A DNA stretch of 40,136 nucleotides from a virus. Below, in pieces: positions 28,971-37,772 of the stretch; positions within the stretch are counted from its first letter, which is position 1, and every line of letters begins with the position of its first letter. The stretch spans positions 1 to 40,136 of the IMG/VR virus record IMGVR_UViG_3300010885_026891. The stretch is one strand, 5' to 3'. Made by a program: the position numbers and the translations under genes. The notes beneath the pieces were generated by a model. That model was not told where the DNA came from and did not search any database. It saw only the letters and a program-made list of their open reading frames with translations.

Positions 28971-30298
28971 TCTTTTACCTGTCGCAGCACGACGCCGCTG
29001 GTGGTCATTACCCGCTGCAATTCTTTAAGGATAGTGAGTCCTTCCATGCTGGCATTGACGCCGTAAGCCGTGCCTGAGGCAGCGCCGCCTATCGCGCCTA
29101 GTGTATCAGACTGCGCCTGTGACACGGCCGCGTTCTGGAAGGAGGCGCTACTGCCCGCTCCGTTGTAGGTAGCCTGTAAATCCGCAGCAGCGGCTCGGAG
29201 CTTTGTGGCCTCTGTATCAGATGCCGCGCCCATGCCTGAAATTTGTTCGGCTGTAAAATTTAGCTCGTTGATCTTATCAAGAATCAATGCCCGCTTCTCC
29301 TCGGTAGTCAGGAGCGCTTCCTGCGCCCGCTGCTGGGCGAAGTATTCCTCAGTCTGAGCCGCGGCAAGATCGGCCTGCTGCTTCACGACAAACGGATCTT
29401 CAACCTTGGGCTTGTTGGACTTTTCGTTAGCCTTGTCGATTGCACCCTGGACGGAATTCGGAGTTTTCTTTTTCCCAAATGAACCAACGGTTGATGTATA
29501 TATATCAGATGCAACACCGGCAGTTATGTGTGCTCCACTGATTTTTTGGCGGTAGTCGAGTGCTATTATGTCCTTCAGGTATCCAAGATTTTTAACTCCC
29601 ATCGTCTCAAGGTTGTTGTCCCCGTAGTCTGTTTTATTTTGAGATGTAAGCGTCGCGGTTGTGAACGCTTTCGCTGCGCCCTTGCTGCCAAAGATGTCGC
29701 CTATCGCCCCGATGGACCCGGCTCGACCAAGTGTAAGCGACTTGGCTCCTATCTTCTCCAGTATCTTGTCCGCCTTGACTGACGGATCAAGGATGTCCTC
29801 CACCGATACACCAAGCCTTTCAAACGAGGCCCGCAGCTTCTCGTTGCCCGCCGCGGCATCGGATCGGCTGGACTCCAGCTTGTTGAACGAAACCTCTACG
29901 TCCTCAATCTTAATGCCCGTGCCAGCCAGTGCGCGCTCGACCCGTAGGATCGCTCCCACGGAAACGTCGAGACGGTCGGCCATGTCGGACACGTTATCCG
30001 CGACGTTCACTACGTCATAGCCGAACTTGAGCGCTGCCGCTCCTAATGCAGCCGGGCCGAACCTCGCCAACAGGCTCCCCTTTAGGGCGTCCTTCAGTCC
30101 GTCAAATCTGCCAGATGGAGCGGTCTTTTTCTCGAACCCGCCAAATGCTTCCATGCCCACCTTTTGTTTGCCGCCAGCATTGGAAACATAACGCTCGGAA
30201 TCCTTGGAGAACTTCTTCGCGGACTGCGTGGCCTTCTTTAGGTTCTCCTCATACGCCGACGTGTCCAGGGAGAGAATGCCCTTGAGGTTAAAGCCCAT
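28967..30298 (-). CDS. Tail tape-measure protein
   Basis: A 443-residue helical protein with the family signature VADNVSDMADRLDVSVGAIL and then a coiled region (IKIEDVEVSFNKLESSRSDA, FERLGVSVEDILDPSVKADK). It lies directly after the tail tube and chaperone. At roughly 1.5 angstrom per residue, it predicts a tail of some 60-70 nm, short for a siphovirus (inference). Start at 30298 overlaps the chaperone gene by 11 bases. Confidence 0.75.
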   Translation of the reverse strand: MGFNLKGILSLDTSAYEENLKKATQSAKKFSKDSERYVSNAGGKQKVGMEAFGGFEKKTAPSGRFDGLKDALKGSLLARFGPAALGAAALKFGYDVVNVADNVSDMADRLDVSVGAILRVERALAGTGIKIEDVEVSFNKLESSRSDAAAGNEKLRASFERLGVSVEDILDPSVKADKILEKIGAKSLTLGRAGSIGAIGDIFGSKGAAKAFTTATLTSQNKTDYGDNNLETMGVKNLGYLKDIIALDYRQKISGAHITAGVASDIYTSTVGSFGKKKTPNSVQGAIDKANEKSNKPKVEDPFVVKQQADLAAAQTEEYFAQQRAQEALLTTEEKRALILDKINELNFTAEQISGMGAASDTEATKLRAAAADLQATYNGAGSSASFQNAAVSQAQSDTLGAIGGAASGTAYGVNASMEGLTILKELQRVMTTSGVVLRQVKE

Positions 30299-30938
30299 CG
30301 TTCCCTCCCGCGTTTCTTAGGTGAGACTCCATCAAATCTTTTCCATCTTGGCTGGCAAAGAAATCATCCCCGGCCTGTTGCGCCGTGGCGTATTTTTCAG
30401 CGTGGTCATCTGGTAACAGACGGACAACGCCTAGCTGCTCATTCAGAACGGTGTAGTCCCACATGGAAACCAGCCATGGACGGTCAAGGAACTCGTCCTC
30501 CGTGATGTGTAGGTGGCGCATAAGCGACACCTTGACCGCTTGGATCTCCGGCACAGAGCTAGGCTCCACTTCCTTCGAGCTGAGAACCTGGAAGCCAGGG
30601 CATGAATTGGACGACTCAACATAGTCGCAGAACTGGACCCATTGAGATGCCCAATCAACCGGTGTTCTCGCCCAAAGCTTCCACCATCGGCCATGGGTTA
30701 TCCTGAAACAGAAACGGTCAAGCAGGCCGGGAAGATTTCCGCCAGTGATGTCATCCAATGCCTCCGCGTAGGTCTGCGAGCAAATCACCACGGACAGCGC
30801 AAGGCTACCAGGCGTGCATTCGATGGGAACGAAACGCCTTAGCAATAGCTTATGGCCGGCTGACAGCGGCCTGAGCTTGACCCCTAGGATTCTCGGAGGC
30901 TCGCTGTAAACCGCCTCAATGAAGGCGGGTGAGTCCAT
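30288..30938 (-). CDS. Tail assembly chaperone, 216 aa
   Basis: It lies between tail tube and tape-measure genes, where the chaperone sits. The N-terminus (FIEAVYSEPPRILGVKLRPL, LLLRRFVPIE) has the beta-strand/helix style of such proteins. No slippage site is proposed; I see no second frame for a longer product. Confidence 0.6.
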   Translation of the reverse strand: MDSPAFIEAVYSEPPRILGVKLRPLSAGHKLLLRRFVPIECTPGSLALSVVICSQTYAEALDDITGGNLPGLLDRFCFRITHGRWWKLWARTPVDWASQWVQFCDYVESSNSCPGFQVLSSKEVEPSSVPEIQAVKVSLMRHLHITEDEFLDRPWLVSMWDYTVLNEQLGVVRLLPDDHAEKYATAQQAGDDFFASQDGKDLMESHLRNAGGNDGL

Positions 30939-30941
30939 GGA

Positions 30942-31382
30942 TTAGCTGACGGCGGCGGTGATGTCGTTGGCTTCGGTGGTGAACAGTTCCAAAGCGATGC
31001 TGGCCAGCCCAGAGTTGGTCCTGCTGACACGGGCGGAGCGGACAAGATACTTGCCGGTGTTGGTGGACTCGTAAGGAGTCGCGGTGTCTCCGGCATCAGC
31101 GCAGGTAACGACGGTTCCAGGGGAGGGGACATACTTCCCGAGATTGGTGTAAGCGGCAGCAATGGTAGCGCCTGTCGGAATTACATTAAGCGAAAGCGTC
31201 TTCTTGAGATTGGAAAAGACAACGCCGGCCGAGTCGTCGCTTTCATCCATCAGCATCGTCTCGTTCGCGTCGCGTGTGAGGTCAATCGACTGGATCTTGC
31301 TCGTTGGTTCCGTGGCGTGGAATCCCGTGAATGTGAAACCTGCCACGCCGAAGACCACGCCGATGCCTTTGATTGTCGCCAT
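30942..31382 (-). CDS. Major tail tube protein
   Basis: A 146-residue beta-rich protein. FHATEPTSKIQSIDLTRDAN and VVFSNLKKTLSLNVIPTGAT resemble siphoviral tail-tube subunits (a beta-sandwich hexamer). Gene order (tail terminator, tube, chaperone, tape measure) supports this. Confidence 0.7.
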   Translation of the reverse strand: MATIKGIGVVFGVAGFTFTGFHATEPTSKIQSIDLTRDANETMLMDESDDSAGVVFSNLKKTLSLNVIPTGATIAAAYTNLGKYVPSPGTVVTCADAGDTATPYESTNTGKYLVRSARVSRTNSGLASIALELFTTEANDITAAVS

Positions 31383-31398
31383 GCTAGGCGACGCGGCG

Positions 31399-31905
31399 TC
31401 AACTTAATGACGAAGGACCGCAGTAGAGCATGAGGTCTGTGGTCTGTGACCAAACATCCTGCGACTGGCTAGCTGCGGCGCTACGATCTCTCCAGCCCAT
31501 GCACGTCAAGCCGATGTCCTGTGAGGTGTCGGACGCGGTAAGAGCCGAGGCTGTCACGTCATCAACCAACGTGTCGGAATGGAGCGCATCGCCCACGGCA
31601 GATGCCAGATCAGCGAAGCCGTTTCTTGTTCCGATCAGTATCCCGTCTGCCGCTTCCGGCGATGCCTTTGACTCTACTGACACCTGCACCCAGTAGTTGC
31701 CGGAATCATATGGCTCCTCCTGGCTCGACACCGCGCTGACAACCACGCAGGGCGCGCTCTTCTCCACGCCAGATGTGCCGATATAGACCCGCTGGCAAGC
31801 CTCGGGGCCACCAAGCGAAATAAGGGCAGCGGACACGCCGGGAGAGGTAAGGATCAATCGCGTTAGCGCCTGCTCTACTTTCAATGAAACGTCGTTGTAG
31901 CTCAT
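31399..31905 (-). CDS. Tail terminator-like protein, 168 aa
   Basis: ATG at 31905 preferred; upstream extension is antisense-like. The mix of helix and strand (VEQALTRLILTSPGVSAALI, APCVVVSAVSSQ, NYWVQVSVESKA) matches tail terminators of the lambda U/gp17 kind, which cap the tail tube. The assignment is by pattern and position. Confidence 0.6.
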   Translation of the reverse strand: MSYNDVSLKVEQALTRLILTSPGVSAALISLGGPEACQRVYIGTSGVEKSAPCVVVSAVSSQEEPYDSGNYWVQVSVESKASPEAADGILIGTRNGFADLASAVGDALHSDTLVDDVTASALTASDTSQDIGLTCMGWRDRSAAASQSQDVWSQTTDLMLYCGPSSLS

Positions 31906-32792
31906 GTCAGTTTTTTGTTTTCCCGTTCGGCCATGGCTTCGAGAGCCTTGCCTAGGTCGTAACTCATCTTGGTGCGTTCCTCGGCAAACGCGGTCGAAAG
32001 AATTCTGCTGGCATTGGCCCATCGGTTCGCGTAGCCGACGTGGTTCTCGAAAATGATCTCAGACTTTCCGTCTCCGATTTTCTTGATGACCGAACCTGGG
32101 GCGTTGTGGTGGCGGGTGATCCATGATGGTGGCGCCTTATCAGCCCGCACTTTTCCTCCTAGCCGAGTCAGCGCCCTATTCCATGCCGCCTTAGCCCAGC
32201 CAATATGAGACTCAAGGAACGCGATGTAGGCTCGGGCCGCGCTCTTACTTACCACTAAACCAGGAACAAGAATTCCATCGGAGGAATGTTTGTAGCGCCT
32301 TGAAACCGTATTGCCGAGAGTGCTGACGAAATCCTTAAACTGTAGTCCGACTGGATTGCCACGTGATCCTCTGTGTTCCGCGTGAAAAGCACGGATTTCC
32401 GCGATGCCCGCGTTTGGCTTGTATTGTTCTCTACGGCAAAAGAAACCCTTACCGTCCGGTCCATTGAATAACCAGAGCCACGCCCGATTCGCCCGCTGTT
32501 TTCCGGACCTCTTCAGTCCTGCGGCGATGTCGCGGTTCACCACCATCAGCACGCCAGCTTTTGCGGCAGTCCCGAACACGTCGCGGCGGATTGCTTTCTT
32601 GCCGGAGTCGAGCTGCTGCTTGAAGTCGCCCGCCATGGCTCCGACGGTGGGAGGGGTTAGGACTATAGCGCGATGGACTATGCGCCTAGCGGATGTAGTC
32701 AATACTTGCTGGGTGCTTTTACCCAACTCGCGGACGTGACGCCGGGCGATGTCCCGATAGTCAATATCTCCAAAGAAAAGAACAGGCTTCAT
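31902..32792 (-). CDS. HK97 gp10-like head-tail protein, 296 aa
   Basis: ATG at 32792; the 8 extra upstream residues are not needed. The segment KSTQQVLTTSARRIVHRAIV near the N-terminus suggests the HK97 gp10/minor tail family, though it is longer than the usual 130-190 residues. It sits between the 104-residue joining protein and the tail terminator. Confidence 0.5.
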   Translation of the reverse strand: MKPVLFFGDIDYRDIARRHVRELGKSTQQVLTTSARRIVHRAIVLTPPTVGAMAGDFKQQLDSGKKAIRRDVFGTAAKAGVLMVVNRDIAAGLKRSGKQRANRAWLWLFNGPDGKGFFCRREQYKPNAGIAEIRAFHAEHRGSRGNPVGLQFKDFVSTLGNTVSRRYKHSSDGILVPGLVVSKSAARAYIAFLESHIGWAKAAWNRALTRLGGKVRADKAPPSWITRHHNAPGSVIKKIGDGKSEIIFENHVGYANRWANASRILSTAFAEERTKMSYDLGKALEAMAERENKKLT

Positions 32793-33103
32793 GCTCCCTT
32801 GCCGTAACGGCTGCACTCCAGCCGGTGGAACGATCCATCCGGTGAGGCGGACACGGAATCGATCACGTATTGTTTATCCTCGTAGGTGACGACGCTCTTC
32901 ACGCGCGGGGGCGTGGCCATCACGTCGGTCTTGACGTAGAGCCTCAATCCCTGATCCATCCCTAGACCGCCCGTCTCCAGATTAGCTGAGAGCGAAGCCA
33001 TGGACGCCACGCACGGGATCTGCGTGCCAGAGAAGGTAAAGTATGAGCCAAGCTCGCGGTGTAATCCTTCCAGCGCGCTGGCGATGTCGGAGGCGAATGG
33101 CAT
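32789..33103 (-). CDS. Head-tail joining protein, 104 aa
   Basis: A short beta-rich protein with MPFASDIASALEGLHRELGS at the start and a C-terminal SPDGSFHRLECSRYGKGA. It is the first gene after the capsid terminator and is ATGA-coupled to the gp10-like gene, which fits a stopper or completion protein. Confidence 0.55.
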   Translation of the reverse strand: MPFASDIASALEGLHRELGSYFTFSGTQIPCVASMASLSANLETGGLGMDQGLRLYVKTDVMATPPRVKSVVTYEDKQYVIDSVSASPDGSFHRLECSRYGKGA

Positions 33104-33141
33104 GAAATAAAAAGGGCCAGCCAGTAGATCCGGCTGGCCCT
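33104..33141 (-). terminator. Intrinsic terminator after the capsid gene
   Basis: On the leftward strand a 10-bp perfect stem (33132-33141 with 33113-33122, AGGGCCAGCC paired to GGCTGGCCCT) with a 9-base loop is followed by TTTTTATTTC. It lies about 25 bases beyond the capsid stop and upstream of the tail genes. It probably limits transcription so that capsid genes outnumber tail genes. Confidence 0.85.
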
Positions 33142-33165
33142 GTTGATTGTTATGAGTGAAGGAAC

Positions 33166-34323
33166 TTAGCCGATAACAACGGCGAGGTGCTCGGGCTTGA
33201 TAACTGAGAAGCCGTAGGCAATAGCGACTTCATACTTCACCATGCGCTGGCCAGGCCACATCGTCAGCTCAAAGCTAATGCCGCTGCGAGGGTCGGTGAT
33301 GACCTGACGATCCGCGGCCAAGTCGCCCGCTTGGAACTTGGGCAAACGAGTGGCGAGCGTAATCGCGTTACGGGCGAGGGCCAAGTTGCGCGTAGAGGTG
33401 GCGAACACCGTGATAGCGCGGGTGGCGACGCCCTGAGCCTTCAAGAGACCGGGAGCGGCGAGGGTGATAGTGTCACCAGAAGCGGGGTTCGCACCGGCGA
33501 AAACAACGGACGCGACGATGTATTTGTTCGTGTCGTTGGCGAAGGTGATGATATCGCCCGCGGCCACGACGCCCGTGCCGGCGGTCGCCAGCGGAATGAC
33601 AGTCTGTCCTACGGTGAAGGCGGCGCTGGTGCTGGTGGCGCTGGCCATGGCTCCGGCAGTCACGGGAAGGATCGCAGCGGATTCTCGGACATCGAAGCCA
33701 TAGATGCGACCAAGGGTGCCCTCACGGAGCAGTCCGCTATCGCCAGCTTCGTTGACCTTGTAAAGGTTAGAGATACCACGGAACGCGGCACCGGCAGTCG
33801 TATCCATCACGATACTGCGGTCAGTCATCGGAGCGCCGTTGTCGTCGAGGATCTTCTTCGCGTTAGCCCAGTCGGCGAGCACGGGAGCAGTGCCGGCAGT
33901 CGCACCGAAAGCGCGGGAAGCGCCAGCGTATGCACCAGTCCAGACAGCCGATTCGATGGCGTTTACATGCGCTCGGAAACACTGCGAGAGCTGATCAACC
34001 ATGATCTTCTCGAGTCGGGGGCCAGTGTTCAGGCCGAACTCTTCCTCAGCGGTCCAGTTGAACCCCTTCACCTTGTAATTCGTGATCGCGAGGGTCTTGC
34101 TGGAGATAGTCTGATCAACAGCTGCGGTGACGGCCATGGACGGCGCAATGTCGCCAATCGCTTCGCCGGACGGAGCGACGGGAGAATATACGGTCTGGCC
34201 CTTGGCGATCACATCGGACGCGGCGTCCAGATTGACAGCCGAGATAATTCCGACAAGTTCTCGGGAAACAATATCCAGCGCCTGATAGGCTGGAGCAATG
34301 AGGTTGGTGAGTGTATTAGCCAT
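33166..34323 (-). CDS. Major capsid protein, 385 aa
   Basis: HK97-fold coat protein of the P22 gp5-like style. Characteristic segments are DRSIVMDTTAGAAFRGISNL near residue 167 and REGTLGRIYGFDVRESAAIL near residue 201. A Gly/Ala/Thr-rich insertion follows (about residues 230-290) and a conserved C-terminal arm. A strong terminator follows. The start has no Shine-Dalgarno (preceding bases CACTGACCCACT), unusual for a highly expressed protein. Confidence 0.75.
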   Translation of the reverse strand: MANTLTNLIAPAYQALDIVSRELVGIISAVNLDAASDVIAKGQTVYSPVAPSGEAIGDIAPSMAVTAAVDQTISSKTLAITNYKVKGFNWTAEEEFGLNTGPRLEKIMVDQLSQCFRAHVNAIESAVWTGAYAGASRAFGATAGTAPVLADWANAKKILDDNGAPMTDRSIVMDTTAGAAFRGISNLYKVNEAGDSGLLREGTLGRIYGFDVRESAAILPVTAGAMASATSTSAAFTVGQTVIPLATAGTGVVAAGDIITFANDTNKYIVASVVFAGANPASGDTITLAAPGLLKAQGVATRAITVFATSTRNLALARNAITLATRLPKFQAGDLAADRQVITDPRSGISFELTMWPGQRMVKYEVAIAYGFSVIKPEHLAVVIG

Positions 34324-34347
34324 AGTGGGTCAGTGTGTGATTTAGGG

Positions 34348-34803
34348 TTAAACGATGCGGCCACCGGTCTTGATGAATCCCATTTGATCGATGGGTGTCA
34401 TCGCGCTGAATTCAGAACGGGTCTTGGTCTTATCTCCAGACTTGGCGCTGTCGCCAGCTTGGAGGACAGGAGGAACACCAAGGCTGGCATTGATCTCTTG
34501 CGCCTTATGGGAACCAGCAGCCTTGACCTTAGCCTCAAAATCAGACGTGGCTTGCGCGATGGCTTGCGCGGCAGCTTTATCAGCCTCCGCCTTGGCGTTG
34601 TCGCGCTCCTCGGAAAGCTTGTCGTTGGCTTCCTTCAACTCCTCAACGCTGGCCTTGAGCGCGGAAATTGCGGAGGTGTTGGCTTCCTGCTCGGCTTTCA
34701 GCGCGAGATCAGCGGATCCTTTAGCTTCGATGGCGGATGCAAGCTGGCCTTGCAAGTCGCCGATAAGCTTCTTCGAGTCTCGAAGAGAAAATAGGTTCAA
34801 CAT
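34348..34803 (-). CDS. Capsid scaffolding protein, 151 aa
   Basis: A charged coiled-coil protein (residues about 10-95, including KASVEELKEANDKLSEERDN), ending in a Gly/Ser-rich stretch and MTPIDQMGFIKTGGRIV. It lies between protease and capsid protein, as scaffolds do. Confidence 0.65.
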   Translation of the reverse strand: MLNLFSLRDSKKLIGDLQGQLASAIEAKGSADLALKAEQEANTSAISALKASVEELKEANDKLSEERDNAKAEADKAAAQAIAQATSDFEAKVKAAGSHKAQEINASLGVPPVLQAGDSAKSGDKTKTRSEFSAMTPIDQMGFIKTGGRIV

Positions 34804-34807
34804 TTAC

Positions 34808-35635
34808 CTAGTCTACCCGAGTCAACTTAGCTTTCATGTAAGAGTTCAGGCTCACCACCACATCATCTACCATCCCGACAGCCATGGCTTCCTCGCCGTC
34901 AAAGGTCTGGCCTTGCATTACATCGTCGGCCACATTGCCAGATCGCCCTTCGTTAACTGCGTCCTTGAATTGCTGATAGGTGCGATCAACCCCGGCTTGG
35001 AACATGGCGCGCTCGTCATCAGAGAGCGGGCGGAAGTCGGATCCTGACAGCTTATACGTGCCGGCGGAGATAGCGTTGACCTTCACGCCTTCGTTCTCCA
35101 ACTGGCGGGAACGGTCTAGGAGCAGGCAATAAACACCAATGGAACCGATGCACGCGCTAGGCGTAGCGATAACGTCGCCGCATTGGCTAGCCATCCAGTA
35201 TGCGGCAGAGCAGCACTCGCCATCGACAAGGGCCGTGATCTTCTTGGTGGCGTTTACGCGGGCGATTAGAGATCCAGCCTCGGGAATGCCAGTGACGGTG
35301 CCGCCCGGAGAATTGAACCAGAGGAAAATTTCCAAGACGGCAGGATCTTGTTCGGCTTCCTCGATCTGTTCGCAGACCTCATCCACGGAGCAACCGCCAC
35401 ACTCCATCTCCATTCCTGAGAGGTGTTTGCCGAGGATACCGAAGACCTTGATCAGCCGGGCGCCGCCGTAGTCCTGGCACATGTCATCCTCCTCGTCTGG
35501 CATGACATCGGAAACCATGTCAGCACGGACGGTCAAGCGTGTCTCTAGCAGGTCAGCGATGGCGTTGAGCCGTTCAGGCCGAATCATCCACGGCTCACGA
35601 TGAACTTTAGAGAGGATGCGCGGAAGGTTTCTCAT
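34808..35635 (-). CDS. S49-type capsid maturation protease
   Basis: A 275-residue SppA-like serine protease. The motif LWFNSPGGTVTGIPEAGSLI is the family oxyanion/turn region. CCSAAYWMASQC carries the nucleophile Ser, and YKLSGSDFRPLS the general-base Lys. It would cut scaffold and capsid during head maturation. The ATG at 35635 has GAGGAA upstream; an in-frame GTG at 35650 would overlap the portal stop. Confidence 0.8.
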   Translation of the reverse strand: MRNLPRILSKVHREPWMIRPERLNAIADLLETRLTVRADMVSDVMPDEEDDMCQDYGGARLIKVFGILGKHLSGMEMECGGCSVDEVCEQIEEAEQDPAVLEIFLWFNSPGGTVTGIPEAGSLIARVNATKKITALVDGECCSAAYWMASQCGDVIATPSACIGSIGVYCLLLDRSRQLENEGVKVNAISAGTYKLSGSDFRPLSDDERAMFQAGVDRTYQQFKDAVNEGRSGNVADDVMQGQTFDGEEAMAVGMVDDVVVSLNSYMKAKLTRVD

Positions 35636-35639
35636 GTGA

Positions 35640-37241
35640 TTATTCCTCACTAGTGGCGGAGGTGTCAGGCGGTGGCTCGGTGAGGGTGAGTGAGGTATTA
35701 TCCGCAGGGTCAGAGATAAGTGAGAGGGCTTGCTGGATGCTGATGCCGTGCTTCGAGGATAGACGGCCGGCGATGGTGAGAATCAGATCAGCCTCGCGCT
35801 CCTTCTCGGCGCGCACTTCGTCTATATCAAATCCGCGAGCGCCGCAGACTTGGCGAGCAGTGCGGACGCCAGCGCGCATTTCACCAAGGGCCACGTCGCT
35901 GCTATACTTCTCATCACTAGTCAGTTCCGCAGCGGTCTGGTAGGTCCATTTGAACCACTCGTCGGAGTAGGGGAGCAACCCGAGCTTGGCGGCTTTACTG
36001 AGCCGGAAACCATCGAAACGGCGGATAGCTGGAAGCAGCAGCATCTCCTGTAATTGCCTGATTCGTCGGTTGATCTTGGCAACAACCACACGACCGTTCT
36101 GTCCGCCCATGCCAGTTGGATTAAGGGAGAAATCATAAGACCATCCCAAGCCAGCGAGACCACGCCGAATCATCTCAGACTCGAACTCTCGTTCGTTTAG
36201 CGTGGGGTTGTTGTTGTCTAGAAACTCAAGGGACGATCCTGTTCCGGCCTTGTAATATCTGTTGGTTACGCCATCCGTGCGCTCAGTGCGATACTGGAGA
36301 AGCGCGTCGGTGTTTCGGTTGGAATCCAATCCAGTATCGTTGTAGATGCCATATCCGCTCTCAAGGGTGGTCCGCGTTTCGTCAACTGTGCCAGTCTCAT
36401 TCTTCTCAATAAGACCGACGGACGCGGCGAGCTTGGCCCGCGCTAGTCGGAGTTCAGAAGATTCTTCAATGTCCTGCCAGAGGAACGTGGAGCAGGCGAG
36501 CTGTGAGAACCCGCGAAGCTGGCCGGAATACTCGGGTATAAAGCTAAGGAAGAGGGACGCGGCAGGGACATCACGGTAGAAGATAGCGGACGCCTCATCC
36601 TGGACACGGTAGCCAATCGCGGACCCGTAGTCGTTAATGATAACGCCATCAATAATCCGAGCTCCGTCGAATGTTCCACCGCTGACTATCTCAAACCCGG
36701 AGCTGTAACCGATGCCCAGCGTCGTCGATCCTCCGTAGGCGATGAACGAGTTTGCAATCCGGTGAGCGGGAACGGTCTGCAACTGAGGATAGCCGTCTGG
36801 CGTCTCAGTTAGAAGAGTGCCGAAGTCACCATCGCGCAAGACCGACAGGACAAGCTGTCGGCGATACTGACTCATGCTGTAATTCCAGCCTGCCACATCG
36901 CACACCTTGTCGTGCTCCATGAGCCATGACTCGGCCGTTGCCCCGTAGCCTTCACGGTCTACACCTGCAAACTGCGGAATGAAGACGGCGCCAGCGAGTA
37001 GTGACATCTCCTCGAGCGCTCCACGGACGACGGGGTTGTTGCTGTAAAGCCCACGCCCAGCAGTCATCATCTCAATGCGGCCGCGATTAGTGACGTTGCG
37101 GTGGACATCCCTATCCAGTCTCGGACTAGCGCGCCGGCCATCGGTGGGGGTGGCAGACTTGATCAGCGAGTTTGAACGGCCCGCCCAATACACGGAGTCT
37201 GTGCCACGGCGGACCGTCACTTTGTAAGCGGGTTCTGCCAT
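35640..37241 (-). CDS. Portal protein (lambda-like family)
   Basis: A 533-residue protein with the lambda gpB layout: RGLYSNNPVVRGALEEMSLL near residue 62, WNYSMSQYRRQLVLSVLRDG around residue 118, then VPAHRI and DGVIINDYGSAIGYR. It forms the dodecameric DNA gate of the capsid. The start ATG at 37241 is one base after the end of the 92-residue gene. Confidence 0.8.
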   Translation of the reverse strand: MAEPAYKVTVRRGTDSVYWAGRSNSLIKSATPTDGRRASPRLDRDVHRNVTNRGRIEMMTAGRGLYSNNPVVRGALEEMSLLAGAVFIPQFAGVDREGYGATAESWLMEHDKVCDVAGWNYSMSQYRRQLVLSVLRDGDFGTLLTETPDGYPQLQTVPAHRIANSFIAYGGSTTLGIGYSSGFEIVSGGTFDGARIIDGVIINDYGSAIGYRVQDEASAIFYRDVPAASLFLSFIPEYSGQLRGFSQLACSTFLWQDIEESSELRLARAKLAASVGLIEKNETGTVDETRTTLESGYGIYNDTGLDSNRNTDALLQYRTERTDGVTNRYYKAGTGSSLEFLDNNNPTLNEREFESEMIRRGLAGLGWSYDFSLNPTGMGGQNGRVVVAKINRRIRQLQEMLLLPAIRRFDGFRLSKAAKLGLLPYSDEWFKWTYQTAAELTSDEKYSSDVALGEMRAGVRTARQVCGARGFDIDEVRAEKEREADLILTIAGRLSSKHGISIQQALSLISDPADNTSLTLTEPPPDTSATSEE

Positions 37242-37242
37242 G

Positions 37243-37521
37243 TCAGTAGATCTTGGGGATGAAGTTGCGCGTCGGTCCGAACGAAACGCGGGTGCGGGTC
37301 ACTGGCACGTCATCGGCGGCGATGGGCCATGCGTCGGGGTTCAGGCGGTTGAGTGCGGAAAGGACGCGCCAGTGCGTCTGTTCTAGGGAATTGACGAGCT
37401 GCTTTGTCGCGGTGACATCGCCAGCGCCGACCGCGATGTTGCGGTTGCCAGCCACGATCTGGGACTCGATGTCCTTTAGATCCTGCTCAAGCTGTTGTTC
37501 GGAACGGGTGTAGAGGCGCAC
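37243..37521 (-). CDS. gpW-like head-tail connector candidate, 92 aa
   Basis: A helical protein at the place where lambda-like phages carry gpW between terminase and portal. It starts at a GTG, and contains RSEQQLEQDLKDIESQIVAG and LVNSLEQTHWRVLSALNRL. The match to gpW is by position and helical content. It overlaps the upstream ORF by 46 bases. Confidence 0.5.
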   Translation of the reverse strand: MRLYTRSEQQLEQDLKDIESQIVAGNRNIAVGAGDVTATKQLVNSLEQTHWRVLSALNRLNPDAWPIAADDVPVTRTRVSFGPTRNFIPKIY

Positions 37522-37772
37522 TTAGAAGTGCGGCCCGCGGCAACTTGGGTCAACCGGCGGAACTCCTGTTCGTCTATCAGCTCTTCTGAAGGGATTTGCA
37601 TCGACATGAAGTAGGGTGACTTGGGTTGCCCCCACACATGGAAGGGAACCACTGTTATTAATTTAAGTGTCCGTCCGGTCATCTCGGACACATGGAAGGC
37701 TTCAAAACATTGGGCGGGTGAAGTCGATGGTAGACGATACACCCTCATCCCGTATGTGATCTCGGTTATCAT
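37476..37772 (-). CDS. Unknown protein between terminase and connector genes, 98 aa
   Basis: Starts at the ATG (37770-37772) immediately after the terminase stop. The N-terminal 70 residues look coherent (ITEITYGMRVYRLPSTSPAQ, KLITVVPFHVWGQPKSPYFM). The end is read through the start region of the next gene. No domain recognised. The 46-base overlap is unusually long for this genome. Confidence 0.5.
   Translation of the reverse strand: MITEITYGMRVYRLPSTSPAQCFEAFHVSEMTGRTLKLITVVPFHVWGQPKSPYFMSMQIPSEELIDEQEFRRLTQVAAGRTSKCASTPVPNNSLSRI

Noticed and set aside
30288-30942. Lambda-like programmed frameshift in the tail chaperone
   Set aside because: There is no second overlapping frame of suitable length between the chaperone and tape-measure genes and no clear slippery heptamer that I can place.
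33331-34794. A 487-codon rightward ORF opposite the capsid and scaffold genes
   Set aside because: It is the antisense of well-supported structural genes, has a low-complexity Gly/Arg/Asp-rich composition typical of shadow frames, and no ribosome-binding site or motif.
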